From contig JAFGES010000071.1 in assembly GCA_016931455.1 (NCBI GenBank), forward strand, positions 1 to 64,000: a DNA stretch of 64,000 nucleotides, written 5' to 3'. The stretch comes from Desulfobacterales bacterium. Lineage in GTDB: Bacteria; Desulfobacterota; Desulfobacteria; Desulfobacterales; JAHDSC01. The notes under the pieces are model-generated. The model was not told where the DNA came from, searched no databases, and saw only the letters and a list, made by a program, of their open reading frames with translations. Positions 45,133 through 55,021 of the stretch are shown in pieces (within the stretch, counting starts at the first letter, position 1; every line of letters begins with the position of its first letter). Both the position numbers and the translations under genes were made by a program.

Positions 45133-47544
45133 ATGCAGAAAAATCTCAGATATATCCGTTGGTTCAAAGAGATTACAATTGAAGATATCCCGCTGGTCGG
45201 TGGCAAAAATGCTTCTTTGGGGGAGATGTACCGTGAACTGACCGGCCAAGGGGTTAAAATACCAAACGGTTTTGCGATCACTGCCGAAGCCTATTGGCAT
45301 GTGATAAATTCCGCCGAAATCCTTGAACCCCTTAAGCAGGCCATGACGGGCCTGGATAAAGGAAAAATTAAAGATTTAGCTACGAGGGGGAAGACGGCAC
45401 GGGATTTAATTTTAGGGGCCGGGATTCCTGATGATCTCTGGGCCGAAATCAAGACGGCCTATGACCGGTTGTGCGAAGCGTATGGGCCGGATACCGATGT
45501 TGCCGTACGAAGTTCAGCTACGGCGGAGGATCTTCCGACCGCTTCTTTTGCAGGGCAGCAGGAAACCTATTTGAACGTCAGCGGCCGGCATGCGCTGCGG
45601 CAAGTTTGCAGTAAATGTTTTGCCTCTCTTTTCACGGATCGGGCCATATCTTACCGCATAGACAATAATTTCGAGCATTTCAAAGTCGCCCTGTCGATCG
45701 GCATTATGAAGATGGTACGATCGGATTTGGCCACCAGTGGGGTGATCTTTACCCTTGATACCGAAACCGGATTTCGGGATGTGGTTTTTATTACAGCATG
45801 TTACGGACTTGGAGAAAATATCGTTCAAGGAGCGGTCAATCCGGATGAATACTATGTCTTTAAACCGACCTTAAAACAGGGTTACCGGCCGATTATTCGC
45901 AAAAAGCTGGGAGAGAAAAAAATTAAGATGATTTATGGCCGCGGTGACTCAAAAGTTTTGACCCGCAACGTTGATGTTTCGGAAGCCGAACGCCGGCGGT
46001 TTTGCGTAAGTGATGACGATTTGTTGAAATTAGCCGATTATTCCATGATCATAGAAGATCATTATTCCAAGAAGGTCGGCCAAATGCGTCCGATGGATAT
46101 TGAATGGGCAAAGGATGGAGTCAGTGGAGAATTATTTATTGTTCAGGCCAGACCTGAGACGGTTCAGTCCCAAAAGGCCATGGATGTCTTGACAACCTAT
46201 CACCTGGAAAAAAAGAGTTCCGTGCTGGTGAAAGGCAAAAGTGTCGGCGAAAAGATTGCAGGTGGCAAAGCACATGTTATTCCTGATGTTGTTCACCTGT
46301 CGTCCTTTCATCCCGGCGAGATACTTATCACCGATACGACGACACCGGATTGGGAACCGGTGATGAAAACCGCTGCGGCTATTTTAACCAACAGAGGCGG
46401 CAGGACTTGTCATGCAGCGATTGTCAGCCGTGAACTCGGGATTCCCGCCATCGTCGGAGCCGGAGATGCCACCGAAAAAATTCATAACGGACAGGAAGTG
46501 ACACTGAGTTGCGCGGAGGGTGATGAAGGCCTGGTTTATGAAGGCCTACTTCCATTTCGGGTTGAAGAAATCACTCTTAAAGACCTTAAACGTCCGAAAA
46601 CAAAGATAATGATGAATCTGGGCAATCCTGAAGAAGCGTTTTCACTCTCGATGATCCCCAATGACGGTGTGGGCTTGGCGCGGATGGAGTTTATCATTAA
46701 TAGTTATATAAAGATTCACCCCATGGCACTGATTCATGATGAAAAAATAACCGATGAAGATGTACGAAAAAAAATAAGCACCCTTACCGAGGGCTATGAG
46801 AATAAATCGGATTTTTTTGTGGAAAAGCTTGCAGAGGGTGTCGGGACCATCGCAGCGGCTTTTTATCCAAAGCCGGTGATTGTAAGGATGAGTGACTTCA
46901 AGACCAATGAGTATGCCAGCCTGATCGGAGGTAAATACTTTGAACCGGAGGAGGAAAATCCGATGATCGGGTTTCGTGGGGCTTCACGCTACTATAACGA
47001 ACGTTACCGGGAGGGTTTCGGACTTGAGTGTCGCGCAATGAAAAAGGTGCGTGAGGAGATGGGATTGACGAATCTAATTATCATGATTCCCTTCTGCCGA
47101 CGGGTGGATGAAGGTGAAAAGGTCTTGGCGGAGATGGCGAAAAATGGTCTAAAACGAGGAAAAAAGGGGCTTGAAGTCTATGTGATGTGTGAAATTCCGA
47201 ACAATGTTATTTTGATTGATGAATTCAGCCGCCTGTTTGACGGTTTTTCAATCGGTTCCAATGACCTGACCCAACTCACTTTGGGCGTTGATCGTGATTC
47301 AGCCTTGGTGGCGCATGATTTTGACGAACGGGATGCGGGTGTTATGAAGATGCTTTCAATGGCGATTCAGGGAGCAAAAAAAAACCATCGTCACAGCGGG
47401 CTTTGCGGCCAGGCGCCCAGCGATTATCCCGAGTTTGCGCAATTCTTGGTTAGAGAAGGGATCGATTCCATGTCACTGAATCCGGATTCGGTCATGAAAA
47501 TAACACTGAAAGTTGTAGAGTTTGAAGACAAACTTAAAAATTAA
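45133..47544 (+). CDS. ppsA: phosphoenolpyruvate synthase
   Basis: 803 residues, full length. N-terminal ATP-grasp domain (VGGKNASLGEMY, VAVRSSATAEDLPTASFAGQQ), swivelling domain with phospho-His427 in GGRTCHAAIVSRELGIPAIVG, and C-terminal PEP-binding TIM barrel with YVMCEIPNNVI, GSNDLTQLTLGVDRDS and Cys758 in GLCGQAPSDYP. The Cys and the GGRTCHA motif favour PEP synthase over PPDK. It turns pyruvate into PEP for gluconeogenesis, consistent with growth on lactate or acetate. Start ATG with CGGAGG 9 bases upstream. Confidence 0.95.
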   Translation: MQKNLRYIRWFKEITIEDIPLVGGKNASLGEMYRELTGQGVKIPNGFAITAEAYWHVINSAEILEPLKQAMTGLDKGKIKDLATRGKTARDLILGAGIPDDLWAEIKTAYDRLCEAYGPDTDVAVRSSATAEDLPTASFAGQQETYLNVSGRHALRQVCSKCFASLFTDRAISYRIDNNFEHFKVALSIGIMKMVRSDLATSGVIFTLDTETGFRDVVFITACYGLGENIVQGAVNPDEYYVFKPTLKQGYRPIIRKKLGEKKIKMIYGRGDSKVLTRNVDVSEAERRRFCVSDDDLLKLADYSMIIEDHYSKKVGQMRPMDIEWAKDGVSGELFIVQARPETVQSQKAMDVLTTYHLEKKSSVLVKGKSVGEKIAGGKAHVIPDVVHLSSFHPGEILITDTTTPDWEPVMKTAAAILTNRGGRTCHAAIVSRELGIPAIVGAGDATEKIHNGQEVTLSCAEGDEGLVYEGLLPFRVEEITLKDLKRPKTKIMMNLGNPEEAFSLSMIPNDGVGLARMEFIINSYIKIHPMALIHDEKITDEDVRKKISTLTEGYENKSDFFVEKLAEGVGTIAAAFYPKPVIVRMSDFKTNEYASLIGGKYFEPEEENPMIGFRGASRYYNERYREGFGLECRAMKKVREEMGLTNLIIMIPFCRRVDEGEKVLAEMAKNGLKRGKKGLEVYVMCEIPNNVILIDEFSRLFDGFSIGSNDLTQLTLGVDRDSALVAHDFDERDAGVMKMLSMAIQGAKKNHRHSGLCGQAPSDYPEFAQFLVREGIDSMSLNPDSVMKITLKVVEFEDKLKN

Positions 47545-47551
47545 CAAAAGT

Positions 47552-47589
47552 TATCCCCCCCCCCCTTCTTTGAAGAAGTGGGGGGGGTA
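47552..47589 (+). terminator. poly-C/poly-G hairpin after ppsA
   Basis: Eleven C (47555-47565), then TTCTT-TG-AAGAA, G, T and eight G (47580-47587) form a very stable stem. No T-run follows, so classical intrinsic termination is uncertain. The rest of the 271-base gap (to 47815) shows nothing clear. Confidence 0.45.
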
Positions 47590-47815
47590 TCCTACCGATC
47601 GTTTAACCCATCCCTCCAAGCCTTTTTTTAAAATGTAAGTCCTGCATGGAAATAAGCATCAAGTTATTTTTCTGTTTTTCCGATGGTAATTACAATACCT
47701 GCATTGGATGAAAGTGTTGCAACTTAGGACATTGGGAAATAACTGATCCACACAATTTTATGCTGGAAATTTTCCATGGCCTTCATATCGGTTTTTGAGC
47801 TTGAAAGGTATATTC

Positions 47816-48442
47816 ATGTTGAAATTGTTTTATTCTACATCGGAAGTGGCGAGTTTATTTAAACTCAATCGGGTTACAATTTACCGCTGGGTAAAAAATG
47901 GGGATATCAAAGCATACAAGATCGGAAAACATATTAAAATTCCGGCTTCAGAGATTTCAAGATTATTGAGGCAATTCGGTTTTCCGGAATCGGCGATTCA
48001 GGATATCTTCGGAAGTGCTAAGGACATGCAGTTAAAAGAGGCATTGAGTAAATCGGCCGGCAGTGAACCGGAGCGAAAGCTGATTGTTGCCGTTTGCGAT
48101 GATCAAAACGTTTTGGATCATATTGAAAATATATATAAAAAGACGGGATTATTCGAGACATTCAAATTGCTGAAATTTTCCGATAGCTTTGAGGCAGCCA
48201 TACAAATAGGAAAAGAAAAGCCTGATTTGGCATTCGTTGATGAAACAATTGCAGGCCGAAAAGGTACGGAATTGGCCGCAAAAATAAAATCGATTTACAA
48301 TGATGTAAAAATTGTAATTATGAGTAATTATCCTGATAGCCCTAAGAGATATATAAAGGAATGTATAGAAGTATTTGCCTGGCTGGTGAAACCGATCGAA
48401 CATCAAATATTGGAAAAAATTCTGCGGAGTGCTTTAACATGA
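47816..48442 (+). CDS. HTH (excisionase/MerR-type) + receiver-like domain protein
   Basis: 208 residues from ATG 47816 (AAAGGT upstream). The N-terminal HTH_17 domain (FYSTSEVASLFKLNRVTIYR, WVKNGDIKAYKIGKHIKIP) binds DNA in excisionase-like proteins. After a linker, a receiver-type domain begins (LIVAVCDDQNVLDHIENIY); phospho-acceptor Asp lies in LAFVDETIAGRKG and the conserved Lys in AWLVKPIEHQ. The order is the reverse of ordinary response regulators. No kinase adjoins; the next gene, 69 bases on, is a chemoreceptor. Confidence 0.82.
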   Translation: MLKLFYSTSEVASLFKLNRVTIYRWVKNGDIKAYKIGKHIKIPASEISRLLRQFGFPESAIQDIFGSAKDMQLKEALSKSAGSEPERKLIVAVCDDQNVLDHIENIYKKTGLFETFKLLKFSDSFEAAIQIGKEKPDLAFVDETIAGRKGTELAAKIKSIYNDVKIVIMSNYPDSPKRYIKECIEVFAWLVKPIEHQILEKILRSALT

Positions 48443-48511
48443 GGATTTTTTAATGTCGGTATTTTCCTTTAAGCTCGATGGTAAACAATGGGAAATAGGA
48501 GGGAATAGGTA

Positions 48512-50830
48512 ATGAGATTTAAGAATTTGGGCCTTGGAGCAAAAATTTTTGGCGGATTTATTATAGTGGTTGTGATTGCATTGGGCATTGGGGGCGCCAG
48601 CTATTTTACCCTTGAAAAGGTCGTTAAAGAAGCTGAGATCAGCGATCTATCGCATAATATCCGTCAAAAGCTGGAACAGGCAAGAAGTCATGAAAAAAAT
48701 TTTATTATCCGGAAGGATCAAAAATCATACGATGATTTGCTCGGCACATTAGAGGCGATCGATTCCCTTTTGATTGTTTTAGAATCAAAAGGGGACAAAA
48801 ATGCGGACATAGAAGGAATCCGTGAGGCTAAAGAAAAATATGTAAAAGCAGCTGCTGAAATGCGGCAAGGCACTTTGGAAAATGCCGGTGTCCTCACACA
48901 ATTGCAATCGGCGGCTGAAAATATAACGAAAATTTCAGGCCAGGAGTCTCAAAAAGTCATTACTGAAACTCGCCGGATGATTATGGAAGAGGATAAAAAA
49001 ACTTTAAAGCAAAATGCATTGAGAGAGATTCGCAGCATTGTGGATGTCGGGTATCAAGTCTTAGAGTATTATCATAACGTCGGAATTTCACAAAGTGCGA
49101 TGCTTGCAATTATTCGAAATCTCCATTTTGATGGAACCAATTACTATTTTGTCGTTCAGGAGGATCTTACTTTAGTTGCACACGGGGCAAACCAAAAACT
49201 CGAAGGATTGGATTTTGGAACCATCCAAGATAAGAAGACCGGTAAAACTTTTATGCGTGAATTGGTAAAAGGTGCAATGGAAAATGGAGAATCCTTTACT
49301 GAATATTTCTGGACGAAACCCGGTATGGGAGATGCCGTCTTTCCTAAAATAACATATTCAAAATATTTCAAGCCTTGGGGATTAATTATTTGTGCCGGTA
49401 TCTATTTGGAAGATATCGAAAAGCAAGTCAATCAAATGCAAACCATGCTTAATGAAGGTTTAAACAAACTTCAGGAAGCCAACCGGATTGAAATTCTAGC
49501 CCAAAAGGCCAGGGTAAATGCGCTTTACTACATGATTTTCAAGGAAAATGCAGACCGGACTGAAACGTATCTAAATGATTTGAAAGATCTGAATGTGGCC
49601 ACAGCGGAACTTAAAACGACTGCCGATTTATACGGAGAAAATTTCAAGCTTTGGACGGCAAACGATGAGAATATACGAACGCAGATCGATGCAATTGAAA
49701 AGATAGCCCTTGCCGGCTTACAAGCTTCCGAGAATCTTTCAGACTCGGCCAAAGAACGGTTCAATAAAGGTGCTTTAAATGGAAAGAAAACCATTGGTCT
49801 TTTTATTGTCATTGTTGCAGTTGCCGGATTAGTTTGTGCGTTTTTGTTGAAACAAAATATTACGCGGCCTATTCACCGTGCAATTGAAAGCGTTATGAAT
49901 TCTTCCGAGCAACTGTCGGCTGCCTCCATGCAGGTTTCATCCGCCAGCCAGTCTCTGGCGGAAGGAGCCGCACAACAGGCGGCCTCCATAGAGGAAACCT
50001 CTTCCTCACTTGAAGAAATGGCTTCAATGACGAAGCAAAATGCTGCCAATGCAACCCAGGCCGATAATTTAATGCGGGAAGCGAACAATATTTTTCTTCA
50101 ATCCAAAGAGCGCATGGATGAATTGACTCGTTCAATGCAGGAGATAACTAAATCTAGTGAGGAAACTCAGAAAATTATTAAGACAATTGATGAAATTGCA
50201 TTTCAAACGAATTTGTTGGCATTGAATGCAGCGGTTGAAGCAGCTAGAGCAGGTGAGGCGGGAGCCGGTTTTGCCGTGGTCGCGGATGAAGTTAGAAATC
50301 TTGCGATGCGGGCAGCCGAGGCTGCAAATCATACAACCGGTTTAATTGAAGGGTCTGTTAAAAAGATCAAAGAAGGTTCAGAACTGGTAACCAAGACCCA
50401 TGAGGCCTTTTCTGAAGTAGCGGCGAGCGCTTCCAAGGTCGGCCAGCTTGTTGCTGAAATCAATGCAGCTTCAAATGAACAGTCCGACGGGGTTGATCAG
50501 ATAAATAAAGCAGTTTCTGAAATGGATAAAATCACACAAAACAATGCCGCCAATGCTGAAGAATCCGCAGCAGCTTCTGAAGAATTAAACTCCCAAGCAG
50601 AAGCCATGAAAGATGTCGTTAATGGCTTAGTGTCTGTTATTGGTCGACTTAAAAGTAAAAAAGAGTCTGAATATAAGGACATTGTTAAAAAAGCCCCTCA
50701 AACTTTCACTATTTCTCAAGAACAAAGTCATGTCGCAAAAGCTGAAAAAATAAAATCTTATAAGAAAGCTGAAAAAATTGAAGCAGCCGAAAAGGTTATC
50801 CCTTTCAATGATGGATTTGAAGACTTTTAA
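48512..50830 (+). CDS. chemoreceptor with Cache domain nested between HBM-like helices
   Basis: 772 residues. Helix 1 (~12-32). Then a helical region ([20 protein letters not shown]) resembling the first half of an HBM sensor; a single Cache domain (~165-310: [50 protein letters not shown]); then a second helical part ([20 protein letters not shown]) and helix 2 (~428-450). There is no clear full HAMP. The signalling hairpin tip is [20 protein letters not shown]. The protein ends GFEDF, which fits the CheR-tether pattern x-aromatic-x-x-aromatic. Start ATG with AGGAGGG upstream. Confidence 0.92.
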   Translation: MRFKNLGLGAKIFGGFIIVVVIALGIGGASYFTLEKVVKEAEISDLSHNIRQKLEQARSHEKNFIIRKDQKSYDDLLGTLEAIDSLLIVLESKGDKNADIEGIREAKEKYVKAAAEMRQGTLENAGVLTQLQSAAENITKISGQESQKVITETRRMIMEEDKKTLKQNALREIRSIVDVGYQVLEYYHNVGISQSAMLAIIRNLHFDGTNYYFVVQEDLTLVAHGANQKLEGLDFGTIQDKKTGKTFMRELVKGAMENGESFTEYFWTKPGMGDAVFPKITYSKYFKPWGLIICAGIYLEDIEKQVNQMQTMLNEGLNKLQEANRIEILAQKARVNALYYMIFKENADRTETYLNDLKDLNVATAELKTTADLYGENFKLWTANDENIRTQIDAIEKIALAGLQASENLSDSAKERFNKGALNGKKTIGLFIVIVAVAGLVCAFLLKQNITRPIHRAIESVMNSSEQLSAASMQVSSASQSLAEGAAQQAASIEETSSSLEEMASMTKQNAANATQADNLMREANNIFLQSKERMDELTRSMQEITKSSEETQKIIKTIDEIAFQTNLLALNAAVEAARAGEAGAGFAVVADEVRNLAMRAAEAANHTTGLIEGSVKKIKEGSELVTKTHEAFSEVAASASKVGQLVAEINAASNEQSDGVDQINKAVSEMDKITQNNAANAEESAAASEELNSQAEAMKDVVNGLVSVIGRLKSKKESEYKDIVKKAPQTFTISQEQSHVAKAEKIKSYKKAEKIEAAEKVIPFNDGFEDF

Positions 50831-50882
50831 CAACCGATAATTTTCAGCATTTTCTTATTTAATTATTTGGTAATTTTTAAGG

Positions 50883-50923
50883 TTCGGCTTTAGTTATCCA
50901 TACTGAAGCCGAATTATTTTTTT
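50883..50923 (+). terminator. terminator after the chemoreceptor gene
   Basis: The 12-bp stem TTCGGCTTTAGT/ACTGAAGCCGAA (one G-U) with a short loop is followed by TTATTTTTTT. Confidence 0.92.
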
Positions 50924-50995
50924 GATAGGGGTAAGACTATCCTTCAAGCACCTAAATTACCATCTAAAAATAAAAATATTTCATAAATTATAAAT

Positions 50996-51023
50996 TTGAC
51001 AATTTATTTTTGGCTGATATAAA
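50996..51023 (+). promoter_or_regulatory. sigma-70 promoter of acs
   Basis: TTGACA (50996-51001), 16-base spacer, TATAAA (51018-51023). Start near 51030, leaving a ~78-base leader. Confidence 0.55.
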
Positions 51024-51107
51024 TTAAAAATCGGTTTAAATTTTTAAAAAATAGAAAATCGTTTCGATTGTTAACCTATGCGGCACATCAGATTTCGGGA
51101 GGAAAGT

Positions 51108-53036
51108 ATGAGTAAGTTTTATTCGGTAAAACCTGAATGGGCCAAAAATAGTTGGTTAGACTCAGAAAAATATCAACAGATGTATCAACAATCGGTAGAA
51201 GATCCGGAGGGTTTTTGGGCTCAACAGGCAGAACGACTTTATTGGTATCGGAAATGGGACAAAGTCTTAGAGCATAATTTTGCCCAAGGTGAACATGCTT
51301 GGTTTATTAATGGTAAAACCAATGCAGCCTATAATTGTTTAGATCGTCATTTAGAAAAACACGCCGACCAAATTGCTTTCTATTGGGAAGGTGATAACCC
51401 TGAAGAAACTAAGGTTATCAGCTATCGGCAATTATACGAGCAGGTCTGCCGCTTTGCCAATGTTTTAAAGGTAAATGGTGTGCGCAAAGGCGATCGGGTG
51501 ACATTATATCTTCCCATGATTTTAGAACTACCCATAGCGATGCTTGCCTGTGCCCGCATTGGGGCGATTCATTCGGTGGTTTTCGGCGGTTTCAGTCCGG
51601 ATTCAATCCATGATCGAATTCTGAATTGTCATTCAACGCTGGTTGTTACGGCTGATGGAGGGTATCGATCCGGCAAGTTGGTTCCTCTGAAGGTCAATAC
51701 GGATGAAGCGCTTGCCAAAGGGGATCATAGCGTATCAAAGGTCATCGTCGTCAAAAGAGCCGGAAATGATGTGGATTGGCAAAAAAACCGCGATGTTTGG
51801 TGGCATGATGAAATGGCGGAGGCAAGTGCGGATTGCCCTTGTGAAGAGATGGATGCCGAAGACCCTTTGTTTATCCTCTATACTTCGGGATCGACGGGTA
51901 AGCCAAAGGGCGTTATGCACACGACCGGAGGATTTCTAACGTATACGGCTATGTCTCATCAATATGTGTTTGATTATCACGATGGTGATATTTATTGGTG
52001 TACGGCCGACATTGGTTGGATAACAGGCCACAGCTATATTGTTTACGGCCCTTTGTGCAATGGAGCGACTTGCGTTTTATTCGAAGGAGTGCCGAGTTAT
52101 CCGGACTATCGGCGTTTTTGGCAAGTCGTTGATAAATATAAGGTGACGATATTTTATACAGCGCCGACCGCTCTGCGAGCTATTATGCGGGAAGGCAATG
52201 ATTGCGTAAAGGCAACCCGGCGTGAATCGTTGCGCTTATTGGGAAGCGTAGGTGAGCCGATTAATCCGGAGGTGTGGGAGTGGTATTATCATGTGGTGGG
52301 GGATGGAAGATGTTTGATTGTCGACACTTGGTGGCAAACAGAGACAGGGGGGATTTGCATTTCGCCCCTACCGGGAGTAAATCCCTTAAAACCGGGCTGG
52401 GCGACCAAACCTTTTTTCGGCATTCAACCTATTTTAGTCGACGATAAGGGTAACTTGATTGAGGGACCGGGAAGAGGCAACCTGTGTATCAAGTTCCCCT
52501 GGCCCGGCTTGATGCGGGGTGTCTTCGGCGAACCGGAAAGGTTTAAATTTACCTATTTTACCACTTATGCCCCTTATTATTTTACAGGTGACGGCGCCCG
52601 CCGAGATGAAGATAATGATTACCTGATCACCGGACGCGTTGATGATGTTATCAATGTTTCCGGTCATCGGCTGGGAACTGCGGAACTAGAATCCGCGCTG
52701 GTAAAAAATGCCAAGGTAGCAGAAGCTGCAGTCGTTGGATACCCCCATGATATAAAAGGACAGGGGATCTATGCCTATATAACACTGCAGACCGGAGAGG
52801 AACCCGGCGCAGAACTGGAAAAAGAACTAAAGCAATGGATTAGACACGAAATCGGTCCTATTGCAATTCCCGATATTATTCATTGGGCACCCAGGTTACC
52901 GAAAACACGTTCCGGTAAGATTATGCGGCGAATTTTGAGAAAAATTGCTTCTAATGAGTTTGATGCTTTAGGTGATTTATCAACCTTAGCCGAACCTGAT
53001 GTTGTCAATGCTCTTATTCAAACAAAACCTGTATAG
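51108..53036 (+). CDS. acs: acetyl-CoA synthetase
   Basis: 642 residues from ATG 51108, chosen for GGGAGGAAAG just upstream; an in-frame ATG at 51078 has none. AMP-forming ligase: N-terminal ACAS extension ([20 protein letters not shown]), AMP-binding [48 protein letters not shown], and the C-terminal [14 protein letters not shown] with the lysine that is regulated by acetylation in known enzymes. It activates acetate. Two SLC13-type carriers follow on the same strand. Confidence 0.95.
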   Translation: MSKFYSVKPEWAKNSWLDSEKYQQMYQQSVEDPEGFWAQQAERLYWYRKWDKVLEHNFAQGEHAWFINGKTNAAYNCLDRHLEKHADQIAFYWEGDNPEETKVISYRQLYEQVCRFANVLKVNGVRKGDRVTLYLPMILELPIAMLACARIGAIHSVVFGGFSPDSIHDRILNCHSTLVVTADGGYRSGKLVPLKVNTDEALAKGDHSVSKVIVVKRAGNDVDWQKNRDVWWHDEMAEASADCPCEEMDAEDPLFILYTSGSTGKPKGVMHTTGGFLTYTAMSHQYVFDYHDGDIYWCTADIGWITGHSYIVYGPLCNGATCVLFEGVPSYPDYRRFWQVVDKYKVTIFYTAPTALRAIMREGNDCVKATRRESLRLLGSVGEPINPEVWEWYYHVVGDGRCLIVDTWWQTETGGICISPLPGVNPLKPGWATKPFFGIQPILVDDKGNLIEGPGRGNLCIKFPWPGLMRGVFGEPERFKFTYFTTYAPYYFTGDGARRDEDNDYLITGRVDDVINVSGHRLGTAELESALVKNAKVAEAAVVGYPHDIKGQGIYAYITLQTGEEPGAELEKELKQWIRHEIGPIAIPDIIHWAPRLPKTRSGKIMRRILRKIASNEFDALGDLSTLAEPDVVNALIQTKPV

Positions 53037-53136
53037 AGCATAAGTACATAAAAGCTGAAAGCAAAATTTTTATGGGCAGGGTTTGCTTTTTGATCATGAG
53101 GTGACTTCCTTTTATACACTAATGGAGTTATAAGAG

Positions 53137-54978
53137 ATGGGCCTTCCCCCGCCGCCAAACGTTCACGCCTCGGCTGTGCTTTTTCTCACGGTTCTTGCAC
53201 TGATTTTGTTTACCCGTGAAAAGCTTCCACTTGAGTCCTCCAGTTTGCTTGTTCTAATTGCTCTGGCCGTGGGGTTCGAGTTATTCCCTTTTCAGGTAAA
53301 TGGAAGCGTTTTGCATGCCGTGGACTTTTTCCAGGGTTTCGGACACGAAGCACTGGTTGCCGTTTGCGCCCTAATGATTGCCGGGCAGGGTATCGTGCGG
53401 ACGGGGGCACTGGAACCGGTAGGTAGAACGTTGGCACGGCTTTGGAAGATCAGCCCGAACATTTCCATGCTATTAACACTTTTGGCCGGGGCATTTATCA
53501 GCGCTTTCATAAACAATGTTCCCGTTGTTGTTTTGTTTCTTCCCATTTTGATAAGCGTCTCCATCCGGGCAGGTATAAATGCCTCTTCGGTTTTGATGCC
53601 CATGGGTTTTGCCACCTTGCTGGGCGGGACCTGTACCACCATTGGAACCTCTACAAACCTGCTTGTGGTCTCCGTGGCTGCAGAGATGGGCTTGAGACGG
53701 CTGGAGATGTTTGATTTCCTGGTGCCGGCGGTTATTGCCGGAAGCATCGGAATCGTTTATCTCTGGCTTCTGGTGCCGTGGATCATACCCGAGAGAGAAC
53801 TGACTCTGGCCGACACTTCTCCTAGGGTCTTTTCCGCCCATCTCGCAATTCTGAAGGGAAGTCCCGTGGAAGGTAAGACGCTGGCTGAAGCTCTAAAGAA
53901 AGTTGATGGTGTTATGAAGGTTATGAGCGTGGAGCGTGGGCTTGACAACTTCATGATTCCATTTCCCAGTGTGATGTTGAGGGCCGGTGATCACCTGATT
54001 ATTCGTGATACTCCCGAGCGTCTAAAGGAGTTCGAAAAGGTACTGGAAGGGACGCTTTATCCGGATGATTCAAATGGCGATCCTGTTGATGATGAACACC
54101 CTCTAAAGGCTGATGATCAACAAATTGCAGAGGTAGTCGTCATAGAGAGCTCTCGCCTTTCGGGAAGAACTCTTAGTGAGATGCGATTTGCAGACCGATA
54201 TGGGATTATTATACTGGCCATACACAGAGCAGGTAAACACTTGGAGAAGGTATACGGTGAAGTCGGAGATATTCGGCTGAGATCCGGAGACATTCTTCTG
54301 GTTCAGGGTCCCCGTGAGCAGATCACTAAGCTTAAAAAAGAGAAGGATTTCCTCGTACTCGATGCCACGATGGATTTGCCTTTCGCCCGAAAGGCTCCGG
54401 TGGCGCTGCTCATTATGTTAGGCATCATTGTATCGGCTGCATCGGGGATCTTGCCGATTGCTATCAGTGCGCCATTTGGGGCTTTATTAATGATTCTTAC
54501 CGGCTGCCTGGGATGGCGTGATGCAACAAGCGCCCTGAGTGCGCAGGTCATCCTTATCGTGGCTACGAGCCTGGCCCTGGGGGTTGCACTACTGAAGACC
54601 GGGGGTGCCGATTACCTGGCGCGACTTTTTGTAACTTTGTCAGGAGGCACTTCACCCACTTTCGCTATCAGTGGGCTGATGCTTCTAATGGGCATCCTCA
54701 CCAACATTGTATCAAATAACGCGGCAGCAGTAATCGGTACCCCTATCGCCGTTTCCATCGCTACCCAAATGGGGCAACCTCCCGAACCGTTTGTCTTGGC
54801 GGTACTGTTCGGGGCAAATATGAGCTATGCCACCCCCATGGCCTACAAGACCAATCTGCTCGTCATGAATGCAGGAAATTACACCTTCAAGGATTTTCTT
54901 CGGATTGGGGTGCCGCTGGTCCTGATTATGTGGGTTGCGCTTTCCTGGTTGCTTCCGACCATCTACGGTATAAATTAG
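53137..54978 (+). CDS. SLC13/DASS-family permease with two RCK_C (TrkA_C) domains
   Basis: 613 residues. The N-terminal membrane half carries SAFINNVPVVVLFLPIL and GGTCTTIGTSTNLLV. Then two cytoplasmic RCK_C modules: ~225-305 (LKGSPVEGKTLAEALKKVDG) and ~325-410 (IESSRLSGRTLSEMRFADRY). The second membrane half follows, with TNIVSNNAAAVIGTPIAVSIA. It probably imports an anion such as sulfate or a dicarboxylate with Na+, gated through the RCK_C domains. Start ATG with GGAG upstream. Nearest neighbours are acs and another SLC13-type gene. Confidence 0.88.
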   Translation: MGLPPPPNVHASAVLFLTVLALILFTREKLPLESSSLLVLIALAVGFELFPFQVNGSVLHAVDFFQGFGHEALVAVCALMIAGQGIVRTGALEPVGRTLARLWKISPNISMLLTLLAGAFISAFINNVPVVVLFLPILISVSIRAGINASSVLMPMGFATLLGGTCTTIGTSTNLLVVSVAAEMGLRRLEMFDFLVPAVIAGSIGIVYLWLLVPWIIPERELTLADTSPRVFSAHLAILKGSPVEGKTLAEALKKVDGVMKVMSVERGLDNFMIPFPSVMLRAGDHLIIRDTPERLKEFEKVLEGTLYPDDSNGDPVDDEHPLKADDQQIAEVVVIESSRLSGRTLSEMRFADRYGIIILAIHRAGKHLEKVYGEVGDIRLRSGDILLVQGPREQITKLKKEKDFLVLDATMDLPFARKAPVALLIMLGIIVSAASGILPIAISAPFGALLMILTGCLGWRDATSALSAQVILIVATSLALGVALLKTGGADYLARLFVTLSGGTSPTFAISGLMLLMGILTNIVSNNAAAVIGTPIAVSIATQMGQPPEPFVLAVLFGANMSYATPMAYKTNLLVMNAGNYTFKDFLRIGVPLVLIMWVALSWLLPTIYGIN

Positions 54979-55021
54979 AGATAGAAGCTTTTTATACCGG
55001 AGTTCAGATTAAGGGGAGAAA

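Noticed and set aside
47706-47723. Sigma-54-like TTGGATGAAAGTGTTGCA before the HTH-receiver gene.
   Set aside because: The GG-GC spacing is 11, not 10 bases, which sigma-54 promoters do not tolerate.
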